A DNA stretch of 64,000 nucleotides from assembly GCA_964628235.1 (NCBI GenBank), contig CAZVLU010000011.1, positions 1-64,000 on the forward strand, in the 5' to 3' direction. Below the pieces are notes generated by a model. The model was not told the origin of the DNA. It did not search any database and saw only the letters and a program-made list of their open reading frames with translations. Source of the stretch: CAMAVH01 sp964628235 (GTDB taxonomy: Bacteria > Pseudomonadota > Alphaproteobacteria > SMXQ01). A program made the translations under genes and the position numbers. This document shows, piece by piece, positions 43,130-51,460 of this stretch; position 1 is the stretch's first letter; every line of letters begins with the position of its first letter.

Positions 43130-44365
43130 ATGACGGCGACAGTCGATAGCGTGCGGCAAGACGGCAAGATCATGGGGCTGGTCTGCACCGGCCACTTCCT
43201 CAGCCATTTTTACGCCTTCTGCCTGCCGCCGCTGTTCCCCTTCCTCAATGCCGATCTCGGCCTGAGCTACACCGCGCTCGGCGCGCTGCTGACCCTGCGC
43301 GGCCTCGCCACCTCGGTGGCGCAATTGCCCGCCGGCTTCGTCGTCGACCGCTTCGGCGCCAAGATGGTGCTGATGGCCGGCCTGCTGCTCACCGTCGTCA
43401 GCTACGCCCTGTTCGCCGCCACCGACATCTATTGGCTGTTCATCCTCTTCATCGTGCTCGGCGGCGTCGGCGACAGCGTCTTCCATCCGGCCGACTATTC
43501 GATCCTCAACGCCTCGGTGAAGCAGGAGCGCATGGGCCGCGCCTTTTCGGTCCATACCTTCTCGGGCCATCTCGGCTTCGCGGTCGCGCCCACCGTGGTG
43601 GTGGCGCTCGCCGCCCTGTGGAATTGGCGCGTCGCGCTGCTGATCGTCGCCTTGCTCGGCTTCGTCGTCGCCGGCCTGCTCGCCAGCCAATGGGGCGCTC
43701 TGAAAGAAGACCGCACGCCGCGCAAGAAGAAGGGCGACGAAGCCCCGGTCGATCCCGCCGCACCGAAACAAACCTGGATGCAAGCCAAGCTCGGCATGAT
43801 TCTCAACGCCCCGGTGCTGTCGCTGTTCGGCTTCTTCGTCATCTCGACCATGGCGACCAGCGGCATCAACGGCTTCTCGATCGCCGCGCTGACCAAGATG
43901 CACGACATCCCCGAAGCCCTGCTCGGCCTGCCGGTCACCGCCTTCATGCTGTCGAGCGCCTTCGCCGTGCTGGCCGGCGGCTATCTCGCCGACAAGCTGC
44001 CGATGAGCGCCAGCCTGTTCGCCGGCCTCGGCTTCGTCGGGGCCGCCGTCGTCATCCTCGCCATCGGCCTGTTCCCGCTGCCCTACGCGCTGATGATCCT
44101 GCTGTTCCCGATCGCCGGCTTCTTCCTCGGCGTCATCCGCCCGGCACGCGACCTGATGGTGCGCGACGTCGCGCCCAAGGGCCAATCGGGCAAGGTGTTC
44201 GGCTTCGTCTTCTCGGGCCAGAGCCTCGGCAGCAGCATCGCGCCGATCTTCTACGGCCTGATCCTCGACCATCTCGAGCCCGAGAACGTCTTCTTGGTCT
44301 CAGCCGGCTTCCTCCTGCTCGGCGTTTTCACCGTCATTTCCACGGCGAAAATCCGTCACGGTTGA
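43130..44365 (+). CDS. MFS transporter 2
   Basis: The 411-residue inner-membrane carrier has 12 predicted helices, with VVDRFGAKMVL after helix 2 and RMGRAFSVHTFSGHLGF in helix 5. The ATG at 43130 (MTATVDSVRQD) aligns with its paralogue MFS 1. The central loop contains KEDRTPRKKKGDEAP. It follows the DHPD-like gene by 171 bp on the same strand. The two carriers flanking one decarboxylase gene suggest a duplication, perhaps for two related substrates or for import and export. Confidence 0.9.
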   Translation: MTATVDSVRQDGKIMGLVCTGHFLSHFYAFCLPPLFPFLNADLGLSYTALGALLTLRGLATSVAQLPAGFVVDRFGAKMVLMAGLLLTVVSYALFAATDIYWLFILFIVLGGVGDSVFHPADYSILNASVKQERMGRAFSVHTFSGHLGFAVAPTVVVALAALWNWRVALLIVALLGFVVAGLLASQWGALKEDRTPRKKKGDEAPVDPAAPKQTWMQAKLGMILNAPVLSLFGFFVISTMATSGINGFSIAALTKMHDIPEALLGLPVTAFMLSSAFAVLAGGYLADKLPMSASLFAGLGFVGAAVVILAIGLFPLPYALMILLFPIAGFFLGVIRPARDLMVRDVAPKGQSGKVFGFVFSGQSLGSSIAPIFYGLILDHLEPENVFLVSAGFLLLGVFTVISTAKIRHG

Positions 44366-44424
44366 GGCAATCCGCTCAGGCCTTTGAGTTGACCGACCCG
44401 GCCAAAGCGGGTAGCGTCATTTTA

Positions 44425-44463
44425 TTGGAACAAGTTCCAATTTTGGAATTTAGCTTGTCCAAA
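44425..44463. promoter_or_regulatory. Palindromic operator-like sites upstream of the Mo-hydroxylase operon
   Basis: TTGGAACAAGTTCCAA (44425-44440) has perfect 7-bp arms with a 2-base spacer. A second imperfect site TTTGGAA...GTCCAAA (44442-44463) follows at once. Both lie 40-80 bases before the GTG start of the coxM-like gene, where a repressor or activator would act. Confidence 0.6.
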
Positions 44464-44503
44464 CCATTGTATTTACAGCGCTCTTCCGACGGTCCATCCG
44501 CCT

Positions 44504-45367
44504 GTGAAACCGCCTCCCTTCACCTACCATGATCCGCGCAGCGTCGCCGACGCGGTCAAGCTGCTGCGCACGCTCGAGAACCCCAAGCTGCTCGCCGGCG
44601 GCCAATCGCTCATGCCGATGCTGAACATGCGCTTCGTGCTGCCCGATCATGTGATCGACATCGGCAAGATCGACGGTCTCGCCTATATCCGCGAGGGCGC
44701 CGACAGCCTCGAAATCGGCGCCATGACGCGCCAGCGCGACATCGAGTTTTCCGATCTGATCGCGCAAAAGCATCCGCTGCTGCATGAGGGCATCCTCAAT
44801 GTCGGCCACCGCCAGACGCGCAATCGCGGCACCATCGGCGGTTCGCTCTGCCATCTCGACCCGGCGGCCGAGCAAGTGCTGGTCTGCCTGGCGAGCGATG
44901 CCACGGTGACGGCGGCGGGCGCCAACGGCGAGCGCGCCATCCCCTTCCGCGAATTCCCGCTGGCCTACATGACGCCGAACCTCGAGCCGGACGAAATGCT
45001 GGTCGGCATCCGCATCCCGCTGTGGCGGCCCGGCCATGGCTATAGCTTCTTGGAATTCGCCCGCCGCCACGGCGACTTTGCCGTCGTCTCGATCGCCGTC
45101 CTGCTCGATGTCGACGCCGGCGGCACGATCAAACGCGCCGCCGTGGCCCTGGGCGGCGTCGCCGCTGTGCCGCTGCGCATGGATGAGGTCGAGGCGCAGT
45201 TGATCGGCCAGACAGCCTCGGAAGAGCTGTTCCACGAGGCCGCCGAGCTGTGCCGCGCCGTCGACGCCGTCGCCGATGTCCATGCCACTGTCGAATACCG
45301 CCAGCATCTCGCCGCCGTGCTGACGCGCCGCGCGCTCGTGCAGGCCCTGTCGCGAGTGACCCAGTAA
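44504..45367 (+). CDS. coxM: Molybdenum hydroxylase FAD subunit (CoxM-like)
   Basis: The 287-residue protein is the FAD-binding medium subunit of a xanthine-dehydrogenase-type enzyme. FAD motifs are AGGQSLMPMLN (31-41) and TIGGSLCHLDPAAE (about 110-123). A GTG start at 44504 is used; no ATG is suitably placed. It leads a three-gene operon (medium, small, large), with a 1-base overlap to the next gene. The enzyme would hydroxylate an aromatic or heteroaromatic ring or oxidise an aldehyde, passing electrons from Mo through two 2Fe-2S clusters to FAD. Confidence 0.9.
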   Translation: MKPPPFTYHDPRSVADAVKLLRTLENPKLLAGGQSLMPMLNMRFVLPDHVIDIGKIDGLAYIREGADSLEIGAMTRQRDIEFSDLIAQKHPLLHEGILNVGHRQTRNRGTIGGSLCHLDPAAEQVLVCLASDATVTAAGANGERAIPFREFPLAYMTPNLEPDEMLVGIRIPLWRPGHGYSFLEFARRHGDFAVVSIAVLLDVDAGGTIKRAAVALGGVAAVPLRMDEVEAQLIGQTASEELFHEAAELCRAVDAVADVHATVEYRQHLAAVLTRRALVQALSRVTQ

Positions 45368-45870
45368 TGGACAGCCGCAAGATCACCGTCACCGTCAACG
45401 GCCAGGCCCACACGCGCGACGTCGAGACGCGCCTGACCCTGGCCGACTTCCTGCGCCACGATCTCGGCCTCACCGGCACCCATGTCGGCTGCGAGCATGG
45501 CGTCTGCGGCGCCTGCACCATCCTGCTCGACGGCCGCACCGCGCGCGCCTGCCTGACATTGGCCGTGCAAACCGACGGCCGCGCCATCGACACCGTCGAA
45601 GGCATCGCGCCGAATCCTGCGGACAAAAGCGCCCCGATGCATCCGCTGCAGGAGGCGTTCCGCGACAACCACGCCCTGCAATGCGGCTTCTGTACGCCGG
45701 GCATGTTGACGACGATCATCGAGTTGCTGCGCGACAACCCCGAGCCGACCGCCGACGAGGTGCGCATCGCCATCTCCGGCAATCTCTGCCGCTGCACCGG
45801 CTATCAGCCCATCGTCGCCGCCACGCTCGATGCCGCCAAGCGCCTGAAGGCCGAAGGGATCAAGCCGTGA
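45367..45870 (+). CDS. coxS: Molybdenum hydroxylase 2Fe-2S subunit (CoxS-like)
   Basis: The 167-residue protein binds two 2Fe-2S clusters. The first (plant-type) uses C42, C47, C50 and C62 (GCEHGVCGACT...RAC), and the second uses the pairs in QCGFCTPGM and LCRCTGYQP. The start ATG at 45367 shares a base with the stop of the medium subunit (TAATG), and the end overlaps the large-subunit GTG by 4 bases, so all three are coupled. It relays electrons from the molybdenum site to FAD. Confidence 0.95.
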   Translation: MDSRKITVTVNGQAHTRDVETRLTLADFLRHDLGLTGTHVGCEHGVCGACTILLDGRTARACLTLAVQTDGRAIDTVEGIAPNPADKSAPMHPLQEAFRDNHALQCGFCTPGMLTTIIELLRDNPEPTADEVRIAISGNLCRCTGYQPIVAATLDAAKRLKAEGIKP

Positions 45871-48218
45871 GCGCGCCCGCCTCGCCGCTCCGCAGCAATC
45901 GCGTGCTGCGCGTCGAAGACCCCGATCTGCTCAAGGGCAGCGGCAAGTTCGTCGACGACATGCACCTGCCCGGCATGTTGCAGGCCGCTTTCGTGCGCAG
46001 CCCGATGGGCCATGCCAAGGTCGTCAGCATCGACATTTCGGCCGCCCTCGAAGTGCCGGGCGTCCATCGCGTGCTGACGCGCGACGACCTGCTGCCCCAT
46101 CTCGCCACCGAATTCATCGTCGTCGGCCTGCCGAGCCCGAGCTACAAGCAAGACATCAACCGCCCGGCCCTCTCCGGCCTCGAAGTCGTCCATGTCGGCG
46201 AGCCGGTCGCCATCGTGCTGGCCGACAACCGCTATATCGCTGAAGACGCCGCCGCCCTGGTCATGGTCGAGTACGACCCGCTGCCCGCCGTCGGCGATCC
46301 GCGCGACGCCTTGAAGCCCGGCGCGCCGCTCGTCCATTCCGGCTCGCCGCATAATCTCCTGGCCGAATTCGACATGGGCTATGGCGATGTCGAAGCCGCC
46401 TTCGCTGCTGCGCCGCATGTTTATAAAGAAAGCCTGTGGCAGCATCGCGGCGGCGGCCATTCCATCGAATGTCGTGGCGACGTCGCCGCCTACGACCCCT
46501 TCTCCGAGACGCTGACCCTGTGGAGCTCGACCCAGACGCCGCACGCCGGCCGCTCCGTGCTGGCCGGCATGCTCGGCTGGGACGAGGAGCGCGTGCGTGT
46601 CGTGACGCCCGACGTCGGCGGCGGCTTCGGCCCGAAATTGATTTTCTACCCGGAAGACGTCGCCGTGGCTCTCGCCGCCTATATCACCGGCCGGCCGGTC
46701 AAATGGATCGAGGACCGCCGCGAGCATTTCGTCGCCACCACGCAAGAGCGCGACCAATATTGGGATGTCGAGATCGCCGTCGACGACGCCGGAAAAATCC
46801 TTGGCCTGCGCGGCGAGATCATCCACGATCACGGCGCTTACACCGCGCGCGGCGTCAACCTGCCCTACGAATCGGCGCAGACCGTGACGCTGGCCTACGA
46901 GATCCCCGCCTACTTCATGAACGTGAAGCTGGCGCTGACCAACAAGGTGCCGGTGACCCCGGTGCGCGGCGCCGGCCAGCCGCAAGGCGTGTTCTGCATG
47001 GAGCGCATGCTCGATCGCGTCGCGCGCGAGCTGAACATCGACCGCGCCGAAGTCCGCCGCCGCAACATGATCACCGCCGCCCAGATGCCCTACACCAAGC
47101 CGCTCAAATCGCGCGGCGGCCGTCAGGTCATCTTGGACTCCGGCAATTATCCCGCCTGCCAGGCCGACGCGCTCGCCAAGGCCGGCGCGGCGGATTTCCC
47201 TGAGCGTCAAGCGAAGGCAAGGAAAGAGAACCGTCACATCGGCCTCGGCTTCGCCAATTTCGTCAAAGGCACCGGGCGCGGCCCGTTCGAGCCGGTCACC
47301 GTGCGCGTCGATCCGGCGAGCGGCAAGGTCAACGTCTATAGCGGCGCGACGGCCATGGGCCAGAGCACCAAGACCATGTTCGCCCAGATCGTCGCCGAGC
47401 AGCTCGGCGGCGACATCGGCCTGATCAACGCCAAGCCGGGCGACACCGGCACCATCGCCATGGGCCTCGGCGGCTTCAATAGCCGCCTCGCCGTCATGGC
47501 CGGCTCGTCGGCCCATCTCGCGGCCATCAAGGTGCGTGACAAGGCGCTGCTGATCGCCAGCAAGGTGTTGAAGCTGCCGATCGAGCAATTGCATCTGGTC
47601 GGCGGCAAGGTCGAAGCCAAGAGCGATCCGAGCAAGTCGATCACGCTCGGCCAATTGGCGAAAAGCGTCGCCGGCGTCGCCGGCTTCGTGCTGCCCGATG
47701 GCGTCACGCCGGGCCTGGAAGCCACCGAGCATTTCGTCGCCGACGACATGGCCTATGCCAACGGCTGCGCCGCCGTCGAGGTCGAGGTCGACGCCGAGAC
47801 CGGCGGCGTCACCATCAACAAATTCGTCATCGCCCATGATTGCGGCGCGGTGATCAATCCCATGGTGGTCGACGGCCAGATCATCGGCGCCGTGGCGCAC
47901 GGCATCGGCAACGCGCTCTACGAATGGATGGGCTTCGACGAGAACTGCCAGCCGGTGACCACCAATCTCGGCGAGTATTTGCTCATCACCGCCCCAGAGG
48001 TGCCCGTCATCGAAGTCTCGCACCACGAATCGCCGACCTATCTCAATCCGCTCGGCGTCAAAGGCGTCGGCGAATGCGGCGTGGTGCCGACCGCCGCCGC
48101 CATCATGTCGGCCATCGAGGACGCGCTGCGCGAATTCGACGTCCGCATCGCCCAAACCCCGATCACCCCCGGCGAGATCGTCGCCAAGATCGAAGCGGGC
48201 CGGAAAGCCAAGGCTTAG
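45867..48218 (+). CDS. coxL: Molybdenum hydroxylase catalytic subunit (CoxL-like)
   Basis: The 783-residue subunit binds the molybdopterin-cytosine-dinucleotide cofactor. The start is GTG at 45867 (VSAPASPLRSN), overlapping the small-subunit stop. Motifs are GGGFGPKL, TPVRGAGQPQGVF, GQSTKTMFAQI and the C-terminal GVKGVGECGVVPT, whose glutamate is the catalytic base in this family. The form I CO-dehydrogenase signature AYRCSFR and the form II AYRGAGR are both absent; RGAGQPQG replaces them. It is therefore an aldehyde oxidase/aryl hydroxylase-type enzyme and not a CO dehydrogenase. A CoxG homologue is encoded 6 kb away in the facing operon. Confidence 0.92.
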   Translation: MSAPASPLRSNRVLRVEDPDLLKGSGKFVDDMHLPGMLQAAFVRSPMGHAKVVSIDISAALEVPGVHRVLTRDDLLPHLATEFIVVGLPSPSYKQDINRPALSGLEVVHVGEPVAIVLADNRYIAEDAAALVMVEYDPLPAVGDPRDALKPGAPLVHSGSPHNLLAEFDMGYGDVEAAFAAAPHVYKESLWQHRGGGHSIECRGDVAAYDPFSETLTLWSSTQTPHAGRSVLAGMLGWDEERVRVVTPDVGGGFGPKLIFYPEDVAVALAAYITGRPVKWIEDRREHFVATTQERDQYWDVEIAVDDAGKILGLRGEIIHDHGAYTARGVNLPYESAQTVTLAYEIPAYFMNVKLALTNKVPVTPVRGAGQPQGVFCMERMLDRVARELNIDRAEVRRRNMITAAQMPYTKPLKSRGGRQVILDSGNYPACQADALAKAGAADFPERQAKARKENRHIGLGFANFVKGTGRGPFEPVTVRVDPASGKVNVYSGATAMGQSTKTMFAQIVAEQLGGDIGLINAKPGDTGTIAMGLGGFNSRLAVMAGSSAHLAAIKVRDKALLIASKVLKLPIEQLHLVGGKVEAKSDPSKSITLGQLAKSVAGVAGFVLPDGVTPGLEATEHFVADDMAYANGCAAVEVEVDAETGGVTINKFVIAHDCGAVINPMVVDGQIIGAVAHGIGNALYEWMGFDENCQPVTTNLGEYLLITAPEVPVIEVSHHESPTYLNPLGVKGVGECGVVPTAAAIMSAIEDALREFDVRIAQTPITPGEIVAKIEAGRKAKA

Positions 48219-48239
48219 ACTCCTCTTCCTTCTGCCGTC

Positions 48240-48352
48240 AGCATCACCCCCACCCAACCCTCCCCCATCAAGGGGGCGGGCTTAGCAAAGCGCGCCTGAG
48301 CGCCGCTAGTCCCCTCCCCCTTGCGGGGAGGGCTAGGGAGGGGGTGATGCGC
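48240..48352. repeat. Intergenic palindromic repeat, rhizobial type
   Basis: CATCACCCCCACCC at the left pairs imperfectly with GGGAGGGGGTGATG at the right, and inside are CCCTCCCCC and GGGGAGGG arms around two loops. CCCTCCCC-rich elements of this type are common between genes in Rhizobiales. It follows the coxL stop. Confidence 0.75.
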
Positions 48353-48395
48353 GCAGCGCAAGCAAATCGGTATCGAACGACTGAACCGTCGCGCG

Positions 48396-48743
48396 TCACA
48401 TCACGATCTCGGCTTTGATCACGTCATATTCCGCGCGCAATTGACGACCTTTGCGCTCGACCAGGCCGATGCTTTCCAGCGCCGCCACATCCTCATGGAC
48501 GCGCTTGTAATCGCGGCCGAGATCGCGCGCCAGGGCAAGCGTGCTGGGCGCCGGCCGCTTGTGCAGATGGCGCAGCAGCTCCTGGCGCTTGTCCGTCATC
48601 ACTTTGACCAGCGAGTTCCATGAGACGAAGGTGACGTTGTCTTGCGTCTCGATCTTTTCGCCGCGCGAAGCTCGCTCCCATACTTTGGCCGCACGCTTTC
48701 CCGCATCTTTAAGAGATTCGCTGACAAACATCTGCTTTTTCAT
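48396..48743 (-). CDS. HTH antitoxin of a TumE-type toxin-antitoxin pair (TumA-like)
   Basis: The 115-residue protein has a winged helix-turn-helix in its C-terminal half (ALARDLGRDYKRVHEDVAALESIGLVERKG) of the HVO_A0114/TumA type and an N-terminal helix-rich part (FVSESLKDAGKRAAKVW). It follows the TumE-like toxin with a 4-base overlap (ATGA). As in other such pairs it is expected to neutralise the toxin and repress the operon, binding the palindromes just upstream of the toxin start. The gene order is toxin first, antitoxin second. Confidence 0.75.
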   Translation of the reverse strand: MKKQMFVSESLKDAGKRAAKVWERASRGEKIETQDNVTFVSWNSLVKVMTDKRQELLRHLHKRPAPSTLALARDLGRDYKRVHEDVAALESIGLVERKGRQLRAEYDVIKAEIVM

Positions 48744-49027
48744 TTCTGACCTCTGATTTTGATGACGTCGGCCTCGAAGGCCGCCATCAACCTCTCGAAC
48801 GTCGAAAACCCGTAGGCCGTTTCCTTGCCCTTGAAATGGCGGTGGTCGCCTTTCCCGCGCTCGTTGTCGTATCCGATCACGCGCACGCCATCGGCGATGT
48901 AAACCAGGCGATATTTCAAGTTATGCGCGCTTGGCGGCACCGGGGACGGCACCCGCCAAATGACGATTTCGGCGAAGCTGCCGTCTTCGTAGATCACCCG
49001 CTCGCGGAACAGCAGCTCGGCTTTCAT
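48740..49027 (-). CDS. TumE-family toxin
   Basis: The 95-residue protein matches the TumE (DUF6516) toxin family: MKAELLFRERVIY, EIVIWRVPSPVPPSAHNLKYRLVY and GYDNERGKGDHRH. I choose the ATG at 49027 (MKAELLF) because it matches family N-termini; an ATG at 49045 would add six residues and place the first operator inside the gene. The mode of toxicity is not resolved for the family. It is paired with the downstream HTH antitoxin. Confidence 0.75.
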   Translation of the reverse strand: MKAELLFRERVIYEDGSFAEIVIWRVPSPVPPSAHNLKYRLVYIADGVRVIGYDNERGKGDHRHFKGKETAYGFSTFERLMAAFEADVIKIRGQK

Positions 49028-49072
49028 TATGGCAACATACGCCATAATTATTTATGGCGTCAAGCGCCATAA
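49027..49072. promoter_or_regulatory. Two palindromic operators of the TumE/TumA operon
   Basis: Site 1 has arms TTATGGC (49027-49033) and GCCATAA (49041-49047). Site 2 has arms TTATGGCG (49052-49059) and CGCCATAA (49065-49072). The same core in two adjacent palindromes at the 5' end of the toxin gene fits cooperative autoregulation by the antitoxin. Confidence 0.75.
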
Positions 49073-49149
49073 ATATCCCAGATGAATTCACTGAATAGTG
49101 TCACAGCCCCTTTGCTATCCTTCCCCCACCGCAGAAGAGGGCCAAAGCC

Positions 49150-49560
49150 ATGCATGTGAACCCCTATCTGATGTTCGACGGCCGCACCGAAGAGGCGCTG
49201 GAATTTTACAAGACGGCCATCGGCGCCGAAGTCACCGTGATGATGCGCTTCTCGGACAGTCCGGACCCGAGCTACAACCCGCCGAACAGCGCCGACAAGG
49301 TGATGCATTGCGCCTTCCAGATCGGCAATCAGGTGCTGATGGCGTCCGACGGCGAGTGCGCCGGCAAGGGCGAGTTCAAAGGCATCTCCCTCACCCTCAC
49401 GCTGACGACGACTGCCGACGCCGAGAGATATTTCGCCGCGCTGAGCGACGGCGGCCAAGTGCAGATGCCGATGAGCGAAACCTTCTTCGCCGAACGCTTC
49501 GGCATCGTCGCCGACAAATTCGGCGTCAGTTGGATGGTCCTCGGCGGCGGGAAAGTTTAA
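49150..49560 (+). CDS. VOC-superfamily PhnB-like protein
   Basis: The 136-residue cytoplasmic protein has the PhnB/'3-demethylubiquinone 3-methyltransferase-like' glyoxalase fold: NPYLMFDGRTEEALEFYKTAIGAEV at the N-terminus, VMHCAFQIGNQVLMASDG in the middle, and FFAERFGIVADKFGVSWMVL at the C-terminus. These proteins are metal-binding-fold homologues of glyoxalase and extradiol dioxygenases, but the function of the subgroup is unknown. It stands alone between the toxin-antitoxin pair and a convergent DUF3800 gene. Confidence 0.85.
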   Translation: MHVNPYLMFDGRTEEALEFYKTAIGAEVTVMMRFSDSPDPSYNPPNSADKVMHCAFQIGNQVLMASDGECAGKGEFKGISLTLTLTTTADAERYFAALSDGGQVQMPMSETFFAERFGIVADKFGVSWMVLGGGKV

Positions 49561-49587
49561 AGGCAGACACAACAACAAGACTAACCT

Positions 49588-50397
49588 TTAAGGCCATAAA
49601 CCCAATTTTATTAAAACCTCTAATGGGACATTTCCATGGCTCAACTTTATATCCGCTTCGGTCATTGACGCCGAAGCCGCAATAAGCGCTTGCTCAGTCC
49701 AATCAAATCCTAAGCTACGAAAAGACTTCTCGTTTTTAAACGGAAACACCTTAGGTTCTTTTCCAGACATTTTTGCTTCAAACCGACGGCGCACCCACCA
49801 AGCATGAATATCTGCTGCTTGCAGCGGCAGAGTATTTTTGTCGTCTCTGTAAATAGGATCACCTTGCAGCGTTTGCTTTAAGAATGAAGCTGTCTTCTCA
49901 TCACTTTTAAAAAAACTCCACGCTTCCATAACTTGATCCTTCGCGTGCATCTGCTCATCAATAATTAGCTCAACAGCCTCATCGATACCCAGAAGTTGCT
50001 TATGGCGACCGAAGCTACCGATAAGACTAAAAAGAAGCATGTAGTATGGATTTTTATACTGTTTATGCCGCACACCCAGCAGCCGAAAATAGTGAGCATA
50101 TGAATCACGAGATACGCAGGTCCATAACGCCGCTTCTGCATAGTTTTCTATGATGCGATAGAATTGGGCCACACGTTGATCTCGACGTTCTCTGCTCCAA
50201 GCATAAAACTGTCCTTGGCAAGCAGCGGCCTCGTTCATTTTAAAATATTCAATCGGCGGCGCTGCGCCTAAGGCTGCGCCCCAATCGCGCGAAAACTCTG
50301 CCCATTTATCTGAATGCGCAATAAATCCTGCAAGAACCATGACTGGTCCTTGGCCTTGGCCTTGGCCACTATCATCTATGTAAATCTGAATCGTCAA
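49588..50397 (-). CDS. DUF3800 protein on an AT-rich patch
   Basis: The 269-residue protein has the DUF3800 (RNase H-like fold) pattern: IYIDDSG at the N-terminus, VLAGFIAHSD, then ELIIDEQMHAKD and LQAADIHAWWVRRR, with conserved acidic residues that could bind metal. DUF3800 proteins are frequent in mobile and defence-associated regions, but the function is not settled. Codon use is AT-rich compared with all neighbours, indicating transfer. A short GQGQGQG repeat (encoded by repeated GGCCTT units) follows the DDSG motif. It is convergent with the VOC gene. Confidence 0.75.
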   Translation of the reverse strand: MTIQIYIDDSGQGQGQGPVMVLAGFIAHSDKWAEFSRDWGAALGAAPPIEYFKMNEAAACQGQFYAWSRERRDQRVAQFYRIIENYAEAALWTCVSRDSYAHYFRLLGVRHKQYKNPYYMLLFSLIGSFGRHKQLLGIDEAVELIIDEQMHAKDQVMEAWSFFKSDEKTASFLKQTLQGDPIYRDDKNTLPLQAADIHAWWVRRRFEAKMSGKEPKVFPFKNEKSFRSLGFDWTEQALIAASASMTEADIKLSHGNVPLEVLIKLGLWP

Positions 50398-50450
50398 ACT
50401 AGCTCTTTGCGATACCCTGCCAATGTCCCAATATTACATTTCTTGAAAAG

Positions 50451-50484
50451 AAAAAGGGCCGCTCTTTAGAGCAGCCCTTTTTCT
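50451..50484 (-). terminator. Terminator at the end of the seven-gene operon
   Basis: AAAAAGGGCCGCTC pairs with GAGCAGCCCTTTTT around TTTA, with one mismatch. On the minus strand a T tract follows. It ends the etfA transcript. Confidence 0.85.
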
Positions 50485-50503
50485 TCACAAAGCTGTGCCG
50501 AAG

Positions 50504-51460
50504 CTACTTCTTAATCTTATCCAACTCGGCCGAGAACTCCGGCAGCACCTTGAACAAATCGCCGACGATGCCGTAGTCGGCGACTTGGAACATCGGGGCT
50601 TCTTCGTCCTTGTTGATGGCGACGATGACCTTGCTGTCCTTCATGCCCGCCAGATGCTGGATCGCGCCGGAGATGCCGACGGCGATGTAAAGCTCGGGGG
50701 CGACGATCTTGCCGGTCTGGCCGACCTGGAAGTCGTTGGGCTTGAAGCCGGCGTCGACCGCGGCGCGGCTGGCACCCACCGCAGCGCCCAGCTTGTCGGC
50801 GATCTCCTCGATCATCACGAAGTTCTCGCCCGACTGCATGCCGCGCCCGCCCGACACGATGATCTTCGCGGCGGTCAGTTCGGGACGTTCCGACTTGGAG
50901 ATTTCCGCGCCCTGGTGCGTGGCAAGCGCCGTCACGGCTGGCGGGGTGACGGCTTCGATGGGAGCGGCGCCGTCTCGGGGCGCCGCCTTCTCGAAGGCCG
51001 TGCCGCGCACGGTGACGAACTTGATGGCGTCCTTGCTCTGCACGGTCGCCAGGGCGTTGCCGGCGTAGGTCGGGCGGATGAAGGTGTCCGCCGAGACGAT
51101 GGCGATGGCGTCGGAAATCTGCTGGCTGTCCATCAGGGCGGCGGCGCGCGGCAGCAGGTTCTTGCCGTAGGTGGTCGCCGGGGTCAGGACGTGGCTGTAG
51201 TCCTTGGCCAGCGCCACGACGAGGGCGGCGACGTCCTCGGCCAGCGGGCTGGCGAATTGCGCCGCATCGGCCAGCAACACCTTGGCGATGCCGGGGACCT
51301 TGGCGGCCATCTCGGCGGCGGCCTTGGCGTTCGAGCCGGCGACGAGGATGTGGACTTCGCCCGCACCCTTCTCAGCGAGTTGCTTGGCGGCCGTGACGGT
51401 GGCCAGGGTGGCGGGGCTAACCGCCGTATTATCGTGTTCGGCGACGATGAGGACGGTCAT
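50504..51460 (-). CDS. etfA: Electron transfer flavoprotein alpha subunit
   Basis: The 318-residue subunit binds FAD and, with EtfB, carries electrons from acyl-CoA or other dehydrogenases to ETF-quinone oxidoreductase. The C-terminal FAD domain shows KIIVSGGRGM, GASRAAVDAGF, QVGQTGKIVAPELYIAVGISGAIQH and the final VADYGIVGDL. It overlaps etfB by one base and is the last gene of the operon. An ETF inside a catabolic operon suggests that a flavoprotein dehydrogenase of the same operon (for example the TcuA-like protein) feeds it. Confidence 0.95.
   Translation of the reverse strand: MTVLIVAEHDNTAVSPATLATVTAAKQLAEKGAGEVHILVAGSNAKAAAEMAAKVPGIAKVLLADAAQFASPLAEDVAALVVALAKDYSHVLTPATTYGKNLLPRAAALMDSQQISDAIAIVSADTFIRPTYAGNALATVQSKDAIKFVTVRGTAFEKAAPRDGAAPIEAVTPPAVTALATHQGAEISKSERPELTAAKIIVSGGRGMQSGENFVMIEEIADKLGAAVGASRAAVDAGFKPNDFQVGQTGKIVAPELYIAVGISGAIQHLAGMKDSKVIVAINKDEEAPMFQVADYGIVGDLFKVLPEFSAELDKIKK

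Noticed and set aside
41942..44272. 776-codon minus-strand open frame
   Set aside because: It runs antisense through the DHPD-like gene and MFS transporter 2 and has low-complexity H/D/E/Q-rich sequence typical of reverse-strand GC-rich coding DNA.
45867..48218. Carbon monoxide dehydrogenase large subunit
   Set aside because: Neither the form I AYRCSFR nor the form II AYRGAGR active-site loop is present, so CO oxidation is not supported.
45804..48257. 817-codon minus-strand open frame
   Set aside because: It is antisense to the coxL-like gene, whose Mo-cofactor motifs are unambiguous.
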